From the NCBI GenBank assembly GCA_039679645.1, contig JBDKUO010000005.1, positions 1-64,000 of the forward strand: DNA of 64,000 nt. Direction: 5' to 3'. Both the position numbers and the translations under genes were made by a program. The stretch's first letter is position 1, and each line of letters starts with the position of its first letter. The DNA comes from Armatimonadota bacterium (GTDB taxonomy: Bacteria; Armatimonadota; UBA5829). Positions 1 through 9,413 of the stretch are shown here, in pieces. Under the pieces are notes generated by a model. The model ran no database searches. It saw only the letters and a list, made by a program, of their open reading frames with translations, and was not told where the DNA came from.

Positions 1-90
<90 letters not shown>

Positions 91-100
91 TTTTATTTGA

Positions 101-139
101 AAATAGCCTGCTGTTCATCAAGAACAGCAGGCTATTTTT
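101..139 (+). terminator. Intrinsic terminator after 5S rRNA
   Basis: A perfect 16-bp stem (101-116 with 122-137) encloses a 5-nt loop ATCAA, and the right arm runs into TTTTT. It ends the rRNA transcript. Its A/T ends make it usable from the other strand as well, for the glycosidase-like gene ending at 171. Confidence 0.92.
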
Positions 140-170
140 GTGTGACTAATATCTAATGCAGTGAGCCGTA

Positions 171-2129
171 TCACATTCTGGCTTTTTTGGTATCGTGGCA
201 GGTCTCGGGAGGCGGATGATAGAGAGCCTCGCTGGGTCGACGTTTCTGCTCCATCAAAGATGTCTGTGGACTGATCGCCTTGAGCGCTGTATGCAGCCCA
301 AATGCCAGATAACCGGCACAACTTGCGTTCGCCATACCACTGAGGGCATGGCCGGTTTCATGATCTGCTACACTGCAAGCGATCTCATCATCGAGTGAGG
401 CGCGCCTGAGAAAATTAAGCCCCTCTTTCTCGCGGCCCGACAACAAGTCGGCAACTACACTTATGATCGATGGTCCAGAACCGTCACTTACCAACTGAGC
501 TTCAAATGCATTGCCCTTGCCCGAGAGCGTATTGTGCTCCGAATGAATCCATGTAACGGTGTTTTTGTATGTCTGGTCACCTGGAGAACAAAAGCCGAAA
601 TAACTGAGCAGTTGCAGGCTGCCGGTCGGATCATCACCGAGCTGATAATTGCCATTCAGATCGATCTCAAACGCGTACATTTTGCCGTAGGGACCGTCCA
701 CAATGAAATTAGCCTGTATCGCTGCCTTGATATTCATTGCAAGGAGTTTGGCTTCCTCAGCCCGGTCAATGTCCCGAATTCGATCATAAATGTAGCTTAT
801 GTCTAATAGAGAACGCCATACAAGCACATTGGAAAAACAGACATACGGATATATGGAAGCCTCGCCGGAAGGCAAAAGCAGAGTCTCAAAAAGCGCTATC
901 TCGAGATGCCTCTGTGCAGCCAGTATCTGCTGAATGGTATTTACACCTGTCTGCACACGCCTGTCAAAGAGGATCGACATATCCGAGGTCGCTTCCACAT
1001 ACATATCGAGCGCGCGAATAGGTGAGCACAACTGGTCGAGTTGAAGTCCCGGCTCCAACACGATCCCGTCGATAAACCGCGAACGCGTTCCCACGTTGGC
1101 CAATTGAGTAGTAAAAGCATATATCAGCATGTTGCGAGCGCGAGGCCAGTCGACCTGCAATACCGCGGGCAACGACCAGCGCATGGCATCACGATCTCTA
1201 TATGATGCGCACGTGTCGTTTCGGCTGCTGCGTGAGGTCATAAGAATCAACTCTTCCGTATCGAGCGTTACAGCCTGCGAATAAAAATAGTTATAGAACG
1301 AATTGACGTTCATCATACGCCTAAAATAAGGATCATCACATTCCATGATGTGCTTGTCCAGCCATTCTCTAAGCCTGGACAACATCCGATCCCAGCTCTG
1401 AACATGCATCTCTTCGGCTGATGCGATTGCCGATACCTCTTCAAGCCCCACACCCACATAGACAGGGATATCCATGGTTCGCCCCGGCTTTAGCACATAA
1501 TCGTCAATCAGTTCGTAATACACCGGTACTCCGGCGGCTGCAGTAAGACTCTCGCCGGTCCACTCTGTTATCTGTCTGTGCTTGTCAAGGTCGCTAATCA
1601 TCGCAGGAACGGAATTTCCGGACACAAGCGCCATTGCAAACAGGGGAGTGTGACCTCGATACTCGACAATAGGCACACCGGGTTTCCAAGAGCTGATATT
1701 GGCGTATTTCATACCGGACATTTGTTTTGAAAGGTTGGCAGTGTGATAACTTGACTTCCAACAACCCTTCCATCCGGCTCTGACATTTACATCGCTGTCG
1801 GATGTGTTTTGAAGCGTAAGCACGCACACAAATCCCCTGCGTTCCAGCGGCGCAAATATCACTGATGTCGCTTTCAGACGGGGGGAAGAGACCTCGAAGT
1901 TTGGTATCCAGAACGATGTCAGGTCGTGCTTGATATCTTCCTCAAATAGGTCCTCACCGTCGAGTTCGACCACAGGCTTTAGCAGAGGTACCTCTTGCGA
2001 GCCATGAAGCTCAACATTCGCTCTGAATGCACGCAGCATAAAACCGATGCACCCTACCCCACCGTTGGCTGTGAGAATTTCAGGTATGGAAACGTACTCA
2101 TTTCCTGTGCTCAGTCGGCTGATACCCAT
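171..2129 (-). CDS. Six-hairpin glycosidase-like protein
   Basis: 652 residues, no signal peptide. The N-terminal third (beta-rich, with phrases such as CVLTLQNTSDSDVNVRAGW) resembles the super-sandwich domain of bacterial glucoamylase/phosphorylase-type enzymes. The rest is helical and carries a YRDRDAMRWSLP segment like the conserved (W)xRD motif of (alpha/alpha)6-barrel glycosidases, then DPTGSLQLLSYFGF and ADHETGHALSG. I infer a cytoplasmic glycoside hydrolase or debranching-type enzyme; family and substrate cannot be fixed by reading. The ATG at 2129 begins 4 bases after the DUF1015 stop and is preferred over an upstream in-frame TTG at 2156, which overlaps that gene. Likely cotranscribed with the DUF1015 gene. 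Confidence 0.6.
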   Translation of the reverse strand: MGISRLSTGNEYVSIPEILTANGGVGCIGFMLRAFRANVELHGSQEVPLLKPVVELDGEDLFEEDIKHDLTSFWIPNFEVSSPRLKATSVIFAPLERRGFVCVLTLQNTSDSDVNVRAGWKGCWKSSYHTANLSKQMSGMKYANISSWKPGVPIVEYRGHTPLFAMALVSGNSVPAMISDLDKHRQITEWTGESLTAAAGVPVYYELIDDYVLKPGRTMDIPVYVGVGLEEVSAIASAEEMHVQSWDRMLSRLREWLDKHIMECDDPYFRRMMNVNSFYNYFYSQAVTLDTEELILMTSRSSRNDTCASYRDRDAMRWSLPAVLQVDWPRARNMLIYAFTTQLANVGTRSRFIDGIVLEPGLQLDQLCSPIRALDMYVEATSDMSILFDRRVQTGVNTIQQILAAQRHLEIALFETLLLPSGEASIYPYVCFSNVLVWRSLLDISYIYDRIRDIDRAEEAKLLAMNIKAAIQANFIVDGPYGKMYAFEIDLNGNYQLGDDPTGSLQLLSYFGFCSPGDQTYKNTVTWIHSEHNTLSGKGNAFEAQLVSDGSGPSIISVVADLLSGREKEGLNFLRRASLDDEIACSVADHETGHALSGMANASCAGYLAFGLHTALKAISPQTSLMEQKRRPSEALYHPPPETCHDTKKARM

Positions 2130-2133
2130 CTCG

Positions 2134-3411
2134 CTAGTCCATCTTTCGCAGCACAAGGCCGCTCAGGAGTTTAGGATAAAAGTAGGTCGCTTTCTGCGGC
2201 ATCTTCTCACCCGCAGACGCGATATCCAATACAGCCTTTACTTCTATATTGTTGAGAAGAAATGCCATCTGCTTCTGGGCGGAGTCGACAAGGCTCATGG
2301 CCTCATCGGCATTGCGCGTGTAGATAATGTGCGTCTGGTCCCGAAGCTTATCTTTATCTATGCCGAGCATAGGCTCAAGCACCAGCTTATGTAAAATATT
2401 CAGTTCGAGGTTTCGGCTTGCGTCACTGCCTTCAAGCAGTGATCCGGTATCGCCTCTGAGCTTTATAGTAGCGGCTCTCCCAGGTCGATATATACCGATA
2501 GCTCCACGCCTGCTCATATCATTTATCAGTTCCGACTTTGTTGATTCCTCGACATCAAAAAACTCAGTGAGACGGTCATCGAGGTTCGCGAGCATATCAT
2601 CGGGTAGATTATCGACAACCCTGTGCGTGGGAAAGATCGTCATATCCTCTTGATATACGTTTGCTATAGTCATCAGAACGTAATCGGAAGCAAGCTCGCA
2701 GCTTCCAGAGCAACAACAGCCGCCTTTGCGGGCTTCTTTTGAATAGGCCAGAGCTGTCTCATAGCGATGATGGCCGTCTGCGATCGCAATCGGCTTATCC
2801 GCCAGAAAATCGACTGCCCTGCGAATTTCATCCACATCAGATAAGACCCAAAGCTGGTGGCGGACACAATCGGCGTCGCGCACATCCTCATTGGGCTGCG
2901 CGTTCATTACCCGGCTCATCATATCGTCAAGCACGCCATTCTCATCGGCATAAAGGCCGTAGACGCTGTCCAGGTTGGCACGTGTCGCGTTCAAGAGTGG
3001 AATAAGATGGCTTTTGGGCTTGGCGAGTGTGTTTTCATGCGGGAGGATCACGCTATCTTCATAATCATGCAGCTTCACAGCCACAGTGAGCCCGCATACA
3101 GCGCAGAGCCTGCCGTCACGCTCAAACTCCTGCTTGTATATATAGATAGACGGCTTCTCGTCCTGCAGCATAACGCCCTTTTTAAGCCAATCTTCGAGGT
3201 AGCCTCTGGCCCGTGTGAACCGATTGTCCGAATCGCTGTCGGCATCATAGTCCTCGCCGAGGATCAGCCGCACAAAATTGTTGGGGTGAAGCTGCAGATA
3301 TCGCTGTTTTTCCTCGGGTGAGATAACATCGTAAGGAGGGCATGTAACTTTGCCCATATCTACCGCGTTTTTGTTGTAACGAATCCCTTTGAATGGTGAT
3401 ATTTCCGCCAA
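2134..3411 (-). CDS. DUF1015 family protein
   Basis: 425 residues. The start MAEISPFKGIRYN, the PPYDVIS segment and the IADGHHRYETALAY motif (about residues 212-225) are hallmarks of DUF1015, a widespread cytoplasmic family whose biochemical role is not settled. I chose TTG at 3411 because a GGAG box lies 7 bases upstream of it; the TTG two codons earlier has only one base of spacing. A cysteine cluster CCCSGSC near residue 230 is unusual and could bind metal (inference). It directly precedes the glycosidase-like gene on the same strand. Confidence 0.85.
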   Translation of the reverse strand: MAEISPFKGIRYNKNAVDMGKVTCPPYDVISPEEKQRYLQLHPNNFVRLILGEDYDADSDSDNRFTRARGYLEDWLKKGVMLQDEKPSIYIYKQEFERDGRLCAVCGLTVAVKLHDYEDSVILPHENTLAKPKSHLIPLLNATRANLDSVYGLYADENGVLDDMMSRVMNAQPNEDVRDADCVRHQLWVLSDVDEIRRAVDFLADKPIAIADGHHRYETALAYSKEARKGGCCCSGSCELASDYVLMTIANVYQEDMTIFPTHRVVDNLPDDMLANLDDRLTEFFDVEESTKSELINDMSRRGAIGIYRPGRAATIKLRGDTGSLLEGSDASRNLELNILHKLVLEPMLGIDKDKLRDQTHIIYTRNADEAMSLVDSAQKQMAFLLNNIEVKAVLDIASAGEKMPQKATYFYPKLLSGLVLRKMD

Positions 3412-3437
3412 TGGCAAGCTCCAGTTTCCACATTGAA

Positions 3438-3463
3438 AGCGGCTGCCGTCATTGCAAGCCGCT
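3438..3463 (-). terminator. Weak hairpin after the peptidase gene
   Basis: AGCGGCT (3438-3444) pairs with AGCCGCT (3457-3463) around a 12-nt loop, between the M14 peptidase and DUF1015 genes. On the minus strand only TTTC follows, so termination may be partial and the flagellar transcript could read on. Confidence 0.35.
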
Positions 3464-3494
3464 CGCTTATTATACCATATGGCGCAGGCGATTC

Positions 3495-4676
3495 CTATGC
3501 CACGCCGGCGTAATCGATGATTTGTGGAGCCTGATCAGTATTGTCGGGTTTGTCCGCTTCATCTTCCGGCTCGGCAGGCGCATATCGAGAGCGCAGACGG
3601 CGGTTTACCCAGCTTCTGGCGGTAATCGGATGAGGGGCGTGGCGATGGACAAGTCGGTCCGATCCTATCTCCGGATCTACCGCGCATAGAATGTAGCGCC
3701 TTGACCACACTGTCTGTTCGTTACGGGAAAATGGTTTCATCAGAGCAACGATAATTACGCATGCGATAGCTAACACGAATGCCCCCATCATAGATGATGC
3801 GGTAGTCGATTCATTTGGAGCCGGATCAAGATAAGTGCTGACAGAGTCCGGTTTGAACTGCATAGACGCCGGTGACAAAACATATCGTCCACCCTGATTT
3901 TGCACTGTCTGCATGACAAGGCTCTTGATTGCCGCTTTATATGTGTTGCATCTGGCATCAAAAGACTCGTTGTTTTGTGTCTCCAGCAAATATGCCGCAT
4001 ATCCGAGTGAGCAGTAGTGCCGGTGAAAAAGTCTTTTATCGCTATAAGGGTGACATAATACAAGTGAAAGACCGCTTGAAGCGCCTGCATGTCTTGCGAT
4101 AGCAGTCATTGCGCTTGCGCGTTCACCAGTCCCTGCGTTCGGCGCTTCTATGGCGTTTCCGGGAGTGGACGATGGCTCGTTCCAATTATGAACGTCAATG
4201 AGCAGGTTCGGCTTCCAGGCGCTTATTACGCCGTTTACGAACCGACTCTCGCGAGTGGTCATGGCTATCCAGTCACGGTTTATGTCTACATCCACGCCGT
4301 TGACGCGCCTGCAGTCAGCAACACCGTCCGGGTTAACCATAGGGATAACGATTATCGCACATCTCTTGAGCAGATCAGGATCACTGCCCACCGTCAGGCT
4401 TTTGCACAGCGCAAGCACGGACTTTACCGGATCAAACTCGTCGCCATGCTGGCCGGCGCATATCAATATCCGGGCTTTGTTTTGCGAGGGAATAGTAAAG
4501 TCGGATAATACAAACGCCGGAATATCGCGTTCGTTATGAGATTTGCCAAATGACAGGAGCCTGACGCAAGAAGAGTCCGAGAGGACTCGGACTGTATGCA
4601 TAGCCTCGGCGTATGGATTGGCTGATACAGCGCCCGCAAGCAAGAGCAGGACTGCTGATATTGCCCATCGAGTCAT
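3495..4676 (-). CDS. M14 zinc carboxypeptidase, membrane-anchored
   Basis: 393 residues with an N-terminal signal peptide (residues 1-19). The M14 catalytic set is visible: zinc ligands His77 and Glu80 in GQHGDE, substrate-binding Asn133-Arg134 in INRDW, third zinc ligand His163 in LLIDVHNW, and the general base Glu232 in YLLETQ. A transmembrane helix (about 295-313) is followed by a basic, then acidic tail of about 80 residues that would be cytoplasmic. The catalytic domain should therefore face the periplasm, where peptidoglycan peptides are plausible substrates (inference). Its ATG overlaps the stop of the fliT-like gene as ATGA, so it is translationally coupled to the flagellar cluster. 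Confidence 0.85.
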   Translation of the reverse strand: MTRWAISAVLLLLAGAVSANPYAEAMHTVRVLSDSSCVRLLSFGKSHNERDIPAFVLSDFTIPSQNKARILICAGQHGDEFDPVKSVLALCKSLTVGSDPDLLKRCAIIVIPMVNPDGVADCRRVNGVDVDINRDWIAMTTRESRFVNGVISAWKPNLLIDVHNWNEPSSTPGNAIEAPNAGTGERASAMTAIARHAGASSGLSLVLCHPYSDKRLFHRHYCSLGYAAYLLETQNNESFDARCNTYKAAIKSLVMQTVQNQGGRYVLSPASMQFKPDSVSTYLDPAPNESTTASSMMGAFVLAIACVIIVALMKPFSRNEQTVWSRRYILCAVDPEIGSDRLVHRHAPHPITARSWVNRRLRSRYAPAEPEDEADKPDNTDQAPQIIDYAGVA

Positions 4677-5167
4677 CTCTGCTTATCCAAAAAGTTCGGC
4701 ACTGCATGCTTGTGAGCAGGACCGTAGGCGGCATCCAGCTTTCTGCGCTGAACCGACGTTTTTAGCGCACGTGAGGTAGATTCCAGACGCGATTTGAGAA
4801 TTATCTCGCACTGCTTTTGGCAGTCAAGTATTTCCTGGGCGAGCGAATCAGACTTGCTCTTTTGCACAAGCAGTTCACTTGCAGCATGTCTCAACTGCCC
4901 ATCCGCTTGCCCGACGGCATTTCTGGCGGTTTCAATCAGAGCTTCGTCGTCTCTGGTTTGCCTGCATATTTCGACAAATTCCAAGCACTGCTGCCCGCGC
5001 TGGGCAAGAATACTGTCAATTGATTCGGAAAGATCGTGATCAAGAGCCGTTCGCAGAGACAAGCTTGACTGAGCTATTGAGATCAGATGCTTGTTTTTTT
5101 CTTCAAGGAGCGCAATATAATCCCTGATCCGACTTGCGTCTGCCCTTGTCGATGAGTGCTCGGTCAT
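4673..5167 (-). CDS. FliT-like coiled-coil flagellar protein
   Basis: 164 residues, almost entirely helical and heptad-rich, without signal peptide or recognisable motif. It sits directly after fliS, with which it overlaps by 4 bases (ATGA), and it overlaps the peptidase gene in the same way. Position, size and helical character match the FliT/FlgN class of export chaperones, which bind hook-associated proteins such as FliD. The sequence alone does not prove this; a general coiled-coil protein remains possible. Confidence 0.6.
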   Translation of the reverse strand: MTEHSSTRADASRIRDYIALLEEKNKHLISIAQSSLSLRTALDHDLSESIDSILAQRGQQCLEFVEICRQTRDDEALIETARNAVGQADGQLRHAASELLVQKSKSDSLAQEILDCQKQCEIILKSRLESTSRALKTSVQRRKLDAAYGPAHKHAVPNFLDKQR

Positions 5168-5565
5168 GCCGCATTCTCCCTCAATGAATCTTCCCTCAGG
5201 ATCCTCTCTGCTTCCACCCAGGCCTCCTGCAACTGAGACAGTATCCTTATTGCCTCGGCCAGTGCAGCCTGATCCTGTTGAAGATTGGCTCGGGCGAGTT
5301 TCTCTATGACGTATGTATAAAGGCTTTTCAGCCTGCCTACAAGCACTGGATCGATATCTTCTCGAAGTGTCGAGAGGAGTTCGGCAACTATTGCAACTGT
5401 CTTATTTATATATTTGCTTTGCTCCGCCAGGTCGCCCTCTTTCATCTTTTGAGAGGCAATATGCGCGAATTTGATCGCGCCTTCATAAGCAGCCAGAAGC
5501 AGCTTAGCGGGAGAAGCAGTAAGAAGCTGGTTTTGCTGATATTGAGCATAACCGTCTGTAGGCAT
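5164..5565 (-). CDS. fliS: Flagellin export chaperone FliS
   Basis: 133 residues. The opening YAQYQQNQLLTASPAKLLL and the LYTYVIEKLARANLQ segment are typical of FliS, the four-helix cytoplasmic chaperone that binds the C-terminal D0 region of flagellin and keeps it unfolded for type III export. Length is normal for the family. It follows fliD by about 100 bases and overlaps the fliT-like gene by 4 bases. Confidence 0.93.
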   Translation of the reverse strand: MPTDGYAQYQQNQLLTASPAKLLLAAYEGAIKFAHIASQKMKEGDLAEQSKYINKTVAIVAELLSTLREDIDPVLVGRLKSLYTYVIEKLARANLQQDQAALAEAIRILSQLQEAWVEAERILREDSLRENAA

Positions 5566-5666
5566 GGATATTGCACCTTCAATTAGTCATTGGATGATAA
5601 AGTTATTTGTTCCACATTTTGCCCGATATGCTCTACCCGCATTATGCGCTTTCCACATAATCCGGG

Positions 5667-7622
5667 CTAGCTGCTACTTTTGCTGTTGCTGGATAGTGCG
5701 GACGATAGCCAGTTTCCCTGCTGCTGCAGATCGGCCATCTTCGACTCCATGGCATTGAATTGGGTCCACAATTGGTCTTCTTTTGCGGTTAATTTTGCTT
5801 TTTCGTCCGCAATCTGATCGTCGAAGTCACTTATAGTCGTGTTAAGTGAGTCTTGGGCCTGTGTGATGGCGCCAGTTGACGATGTCATATTATTCAGTAA
5901 ACTTCTGAGCCTGTCGCCTACACCCTGAGTATACTTGACATTGGATGTCATCGGCGCATTGGCAGTAATAATGAGCGACAGACCATTGGCGTCGTTTTTT
6001 TCATCTTTTACTGTAAGTATCTGCCCGCTTCCCTTGCACGTCGCACCGTTAATTGTTCCCTCAACATCTTTTCCTGGCACCCCAGTAAGATTTGGGGAAA
6101 TCAATACACTGCCAACTCCCGTGGTCCCCGACGCGGATTCGACATTACTGCGCACAGAGAAGTTGGTGTTGGAGCCATATCTGACGCTTTTGAATGTGAG
6201 ATAACTGCCGGTACCAGTGCCGTCGTATCCTGTTGCAGAGACTGTGATGCCGGTATCATTGGAGTTTGCGTTTATCTCCTCTACGACCTGGTCTGTGGTC
6301 CAGCCTTCCTTTAGCTGTATATCCTTACCATTGACTGTCAGTGTTTCATCAGCGCCGAGCGTGTCTGCCATCGCAGTTCCTGCCGTGACGCGCGACTGCG
6401 TAGCAGCCTGGGTAATTTGAACGCTCCAAGAGCTTTTTCCGGATGACTTTGTGTCGGATGTAGACGTGGCAAAGCTGACATAAGTACTGTCTGAGTCCAA
6501 ACCCGCGCTGAACACCCGGTTTACACTATCCATGTTGTTTTCCAGAGCTTTACTGAGGGTCGAATTGTTGACTTGCAAATGGCCGTCGGTGTCGTGCGTA
6601 ATGCCTAAGGAAGCAAGCGAGTTCAAACTGGAATCAAGGCCCGCCACAGGATTGCTGAGGGCAGAAATAATGTTTTGCTGGACCGACTGAAGCTGAAAAT
6701 CGCCGAACAGAGTTCCGGTATCTCCAGAGCTGGTGTCATAACTGAATTGCTCTTTGAACTGATCTACGAGACCGTTGTATTCGTCCACGAAATCCTGAAT
6801 TGCGGTCTTTACTGTGCCGGAATCTCGCGCGATGTCGATCTTGATTGGTTTCGTATCGTCAGCAGAAATAAGGTTCAAAGTCACACCGGGAATAAGGTCG
6901 GTGACAGTATTTGTGCTCTTAGTAATGGTAATAGCGTCGGCACCCGATCCTAATTTTATCTCGGCATTTTGACCTTGCTGGATAACTTTCGTCAGGACAG
7001 GCGCTGTTCCACCGGTTAGAGTGTTGGAGACTGTGAACTGCGAGTCAGCGCCTGAATCTTTGCTGGTCAACAGGAGCTGATATTTAGGATCAGCGGCAGT
7101 CCCGGAGTTTATAATAGCTGCCTTAACACCTTTGCCCGCGCGGTTTATGGCGTCACGCATACCGGCAAGTGTGTTATTGTTTGAGTCCAGACTGACGGTG
7201 AAGTTCTTCGTTGTATCTGTAAATGCAAAGCTTACATCGCCCGTGCCGACGACATCGTTTGTGCTGGCGTAGGTAATGTCGGTTGGTGACGATATCTGAT
7301 GCACTTGTGCGCGCTTTGATACCGTCAGATAGTAACTGCCCGGATCGGCAGAAGTGGACGCGCTCGCGGTGAGGATATCTTCGTTGCTCGACGTGACAGT
7401 ATTGGTTTTGAAATCAGCGGCATCCGCTATTGCGGCGACCTTGGTATTGAGCGACAAGACTTTGGAGTTGAAGCCCTGCCATACCGTGAGCTTTGTTTTT
7501 GCCACTGCCTGGTCTGCTTCAAGAGACTGCTCTGTCTTTTTGGCATACTCCATGATCTTGGTGATGATCGATTGAGTATCAAGACCGGAAGACAAACCTG
7601 CTACCGACATACTACCAGACAT
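5667..7622 (-). CDS. fliD: Flagellar cap protein FliD
   Basis: 651 residues. MSVAGLSSGLDTQSIITKIM is the standard FliD N-terminus (hook-associated protein 2), followed by variable central domains and a heptad-rich C-terminal region (residues about 560-640). FliD forms the distal cap that folds flagellin subunits into the filament. The ATG at 7622 has a GAGGG box 7 bases upstream; an in-frame ATG 10 codons earlier lacks one. The protein ends in a Ser/Asn-rich tail. Longer than the 450-500 residues of enteric FliD because of extra central domains. Confidence 0.93.
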   Translation of the reverse strand: MSGSMSVAGLSSGLDTQSIITKIMEYAKKTEQSLEADQAVAKTKLTVWQGFNSKVLSLNTKVAAIADAADFKTNTVTSSNEDILTASASTSADPGSYYLTVSKRAQVHQISSPTDITYASTNDVVGTGDVSFAFTDTTKNFTVSLDSNNNTLAGMRDAINRAGKGVKAAIINSGTAADPKYQLLLTSKDSGADSQFTVSNTLTGGTAPVLTKVIQQGQNAEIKLGSGADAITITKSTNTVTDLIPGVTLNLISADDTKPIKIDIARDSGTVKTAIQDFVDEYNGLVDQFKEQFSYDTSSGDTGTLFGDFQLQSVQQNIISALSNPVAGLDSSLNSLASLGITHDTDGHLQVNNSTLSKALENNMDSVNRVFSAGLDSDSTYVSFATSTSDTKSSGKSSWSVQITQAATQSRVTAGTAMADTLGADETLTVNGKDIQLKEGWTTDQVVEEINANSNDTGITVSATGYDGTGTGSYLTFKSVRYGSNTNFSVRSNVESASGTTGVGSVLISPNLTGVPGKDVEGTINGATCKGSGQILTVKDEKNDANGLSLIITANAPMTSNVKYTQGVGDRLRSLLNNMTSSTGAITQAQDSLNTTISDFDDQIADEKAKLTAKEDQLWTQFNAMESKMADLQQQGNWLSSALSSNSKSSS

Positions 7623-7659
7623 ACAGATACCCTCGCTTTCCATGCCAACCAATAACCAA

Positions 7660-7712
7660 AAGGCTCAGCGACCGCGAGCGACGATGGATTTTTGTTGCGG
7701 TCGCTTTGCCTT
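7660..7712 (-). terminator. Terminator hairpin after flagellin 1
   Basis: AAGGC plus AGCGACCGC (7660-7664, 7667-7675) pair with GCGGTCGCT plus GCCTT (7697-7705, 7708-7712), interrupted by a 2x2 internal loop; TTTT follows on the minus strand. It probably ends or attenuates the abundant flagellin message before fliD. Confidence 0.55.
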
Positions 7713-7726
7713 ATGTTTTGGGTTAT

Positions 7727-7758
7727 GGGAAAGAACCATAGTAATGCGGCTCTTTCCC
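7727..7758. other. Second hairpin in the flagellin 1 3' region
   Basis: GGGAAAGA (7727-7734) and TCTTTCCC (7751-7758) are perfect inverted copies around a 16-nt loop, about 15 bases after the flagellin 1 stop. It may protect the 3' end of the flagellin mRNA. Confidence 0.4.
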
Positions 7759-7774
7759 ACTAGTTATTGTCGGT

Positions 7775-9211
7775 TTATCGGAACAAGGACAATAGGTTCT
7801 GTCCGCTGGAATTTGCCTGCGAAAGCATAGAAATACCAGCCTGCTGCAGGATCTGATACTTCGTGAAGTTGACCATTTCCGAAGCCATGTCGGTATCGCG
7901 AATCGTTGATTCGGAAGCCGAAATGTTCTCGGATGCGACCGTCAGTGAACTGATGCTACTTTCCAGAGTGTTCTTCTGAGTAGCGCCGAGGTTGGCTCGG
8001 ATGGTGGAAACGTCGGCGATAGCCTTATCCAGAATGTCCAACGCATCCTGCGCGCCGGAAGCTGTGGTAACATCGATGTCGGCAAGAGTCTTAGCTGCGA
8101 CAGCGCCTATGCCGAGGTCAGCAGTAGCTGTCGAAGCGATGTTGATCTCTCTGGTCTGGCCCGAGTAAGCGCCCACCTGGAAGACCAGGCTTCCAGATTC
8201 CGTGGAGACCTGTGCGCCTTTATCACCGGTTGCGGTAGCGGCAGCCACTGTTAGAGCAATCGTGTTGCCCAGGGTGTCCTGAAGCACAGTGCCGTTTCCT
8301 GATGTCCATGACCCATCCGATATGGCAGTAGGAGCTGCATCAACCAAGTGGGTGACTGTGGCCTCTGCATCGATGCCGGTTTTGGCATCAGCAGTCTTTC
8401 CCATAACAGCTGTTGCACCAGCGCCACCAACATACGAAATTGCAGCTTGTCCGCCATAATCCTGGCTTGTCAGGACAAGATGATCGGAGCCATCATTAGT
8501 TGCGACGATTCCTGTCTTATCCGTATGCGCATTGACGGCTGCTATCGCATCATCAATGTCGTCACCAGTGGCTAGATTGATCGCGACGGTTGTGCCATTA
8601 CCTGTGAGATTGAATGATGCGTCTGCTGCCAAAGCAGTACCAAGATCAACTGTGCCGGTTAATTTAGCCTGCGCAGCGGCTGTAGTCACGTTCACACTTA
8701 CTGTATCCGTTGCAGCCAGCGTAGTGGCATAGTTCAGATTAGCGCCGGTGACGTCCAGGCCGGTAACTGTGGTCTTAACACCAGCGGAGCCATCGAGCAG
8801 TTTCTTCTGGCCGAACTGGGTCTCTTCGGAGATCTTGTTGATTGATGCGAGAGCATTTGCTATCTGCTGCTGGTCTGCAGCAACAGCGGCCGTGTCGTTT
8901 GCACCAGCGTTGGATGCATGCACTGCTAGGTCTCTCATAGAGCCCAGAAGGCTGTTGACCTGGGTAAGAGCGCCTTCAGCGGTCTTTATCATGTTGACCG
9001 CGTCACCCGCGTTGGATATGGCCTGATTCAGACCGCCAACCTGCGCGCGCAGTTTCTCGGAAATGACCAGTCCCGCCGGGTCGTCCGCGGCGTTGTTGAT
9101 CTTATAGCCCGAGGACAAGCGCTCGATGCTCTTTGAGAGGGAACTGTCCGATGTGGACAGGTTCCGATACGCGTTGAGAGCTGAACTGTTGAAATTGACT
9201 TTTAGACTCAT
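7775..9211 (-). CDS. Flagellin (copy 1)
   Basis: 478 residues. The conserved D0/D1 N-terminus carries IERLSSGYKINNAADDPAGL (about residues 29-48), and the C-terminus ends in ESTIRDTDMASEMVNFTKYQ and a final LLSLFR. Between about residues 150 and 370 lies a Thr/Ala/Asp-rich variable D2/D3 insert, so the filament surface is elaborate. It contains no cysteine. A strong GGGAGGA box precedes the ATG. No sigma-28-like promoter with the correct -35 was found in the 200 bases upstream, so it may be read from the flagellin 2 promoter. Confidence 0.95.
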   Translation of the reverse strand: MSLKVNFNSSALNAYRNLSTSDSSLSKSIERLSSGYKINNAADDPAGLVISEKLRAQVGGLNQAISNAGDAVNMIKTAEGALTQVNSLLGSMRDLAVHASNAGANDTAAVAADQQQIANALASINKISEETQFGQKKLLDGSAGVKTTVTGLDVTGANLNYATTLAATDTVSVNVTTAAAQAKLTGTVDLGTALAADASFNLTGNGTTVAINLATGDDIDDAIAAVNAHTDKTGIVATNDGSDHLVLTSQDYGGQAAISYVGGAGATAVMGKTADAKTGIDAEATVTHLVDAAPTAISDGSWTSGNGTVLQDTLGNTIALTVAAATATGDKGAQVSTESGSLVFQVGAYSGQTREINIASTATADLGIGAVAAKTLADIDVTTASGAQDALDILDKAIADVSTIRANLGATQKNTLESSISSLTVASENISASESTIRDTDMASEMVNFTKYQILQQAGISMLSQANSSGQNLLSLFR

Positions 9212-9377
9212 GTTCTATACTTCCTCCCTGAACTAATTCGCCAATCCATTGGCGACGGCGCTAGGCCGAAATACTAGTCGGTATCGCTACCAAGGAAGTT
9301 GTTCCATGAAAGATGACAGTAATTCCAACTGTATTTTCAGAAAGTATAGAACTTTTATTTTGGAGCTACCGGACCCC

Positions 9378-9396
9378 CGGCGCATTTTCTGCGCCG
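9378..9396. other. Hairpin between the two flagellin genes
   Basis: CGGCGCA (9378-9384) and TGCGCCG (9390-9396) form a GC-rich stem with a TTTTC loop, just after the flagellin 2 stop at 9414. No T-tract follows on the minus strand, so it looks more like an mRNA stabiliser or pause than a full terminator. The rest of 9212-9413 shows only the flagellin 1 ribosome binding site. Confidence 0.5.
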
Positions 9397-9413
9397 AGAG
9401 CCCGATTTAAGCG

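Noticed and set aside
9301-9360. Possible sigma-28 promoter for flagellin 1
   Set aside because: TAAAAGTT with a later GAAAATAC, and AGCGATAC without a TAAA at the right spacing, each match only half of the consensus.
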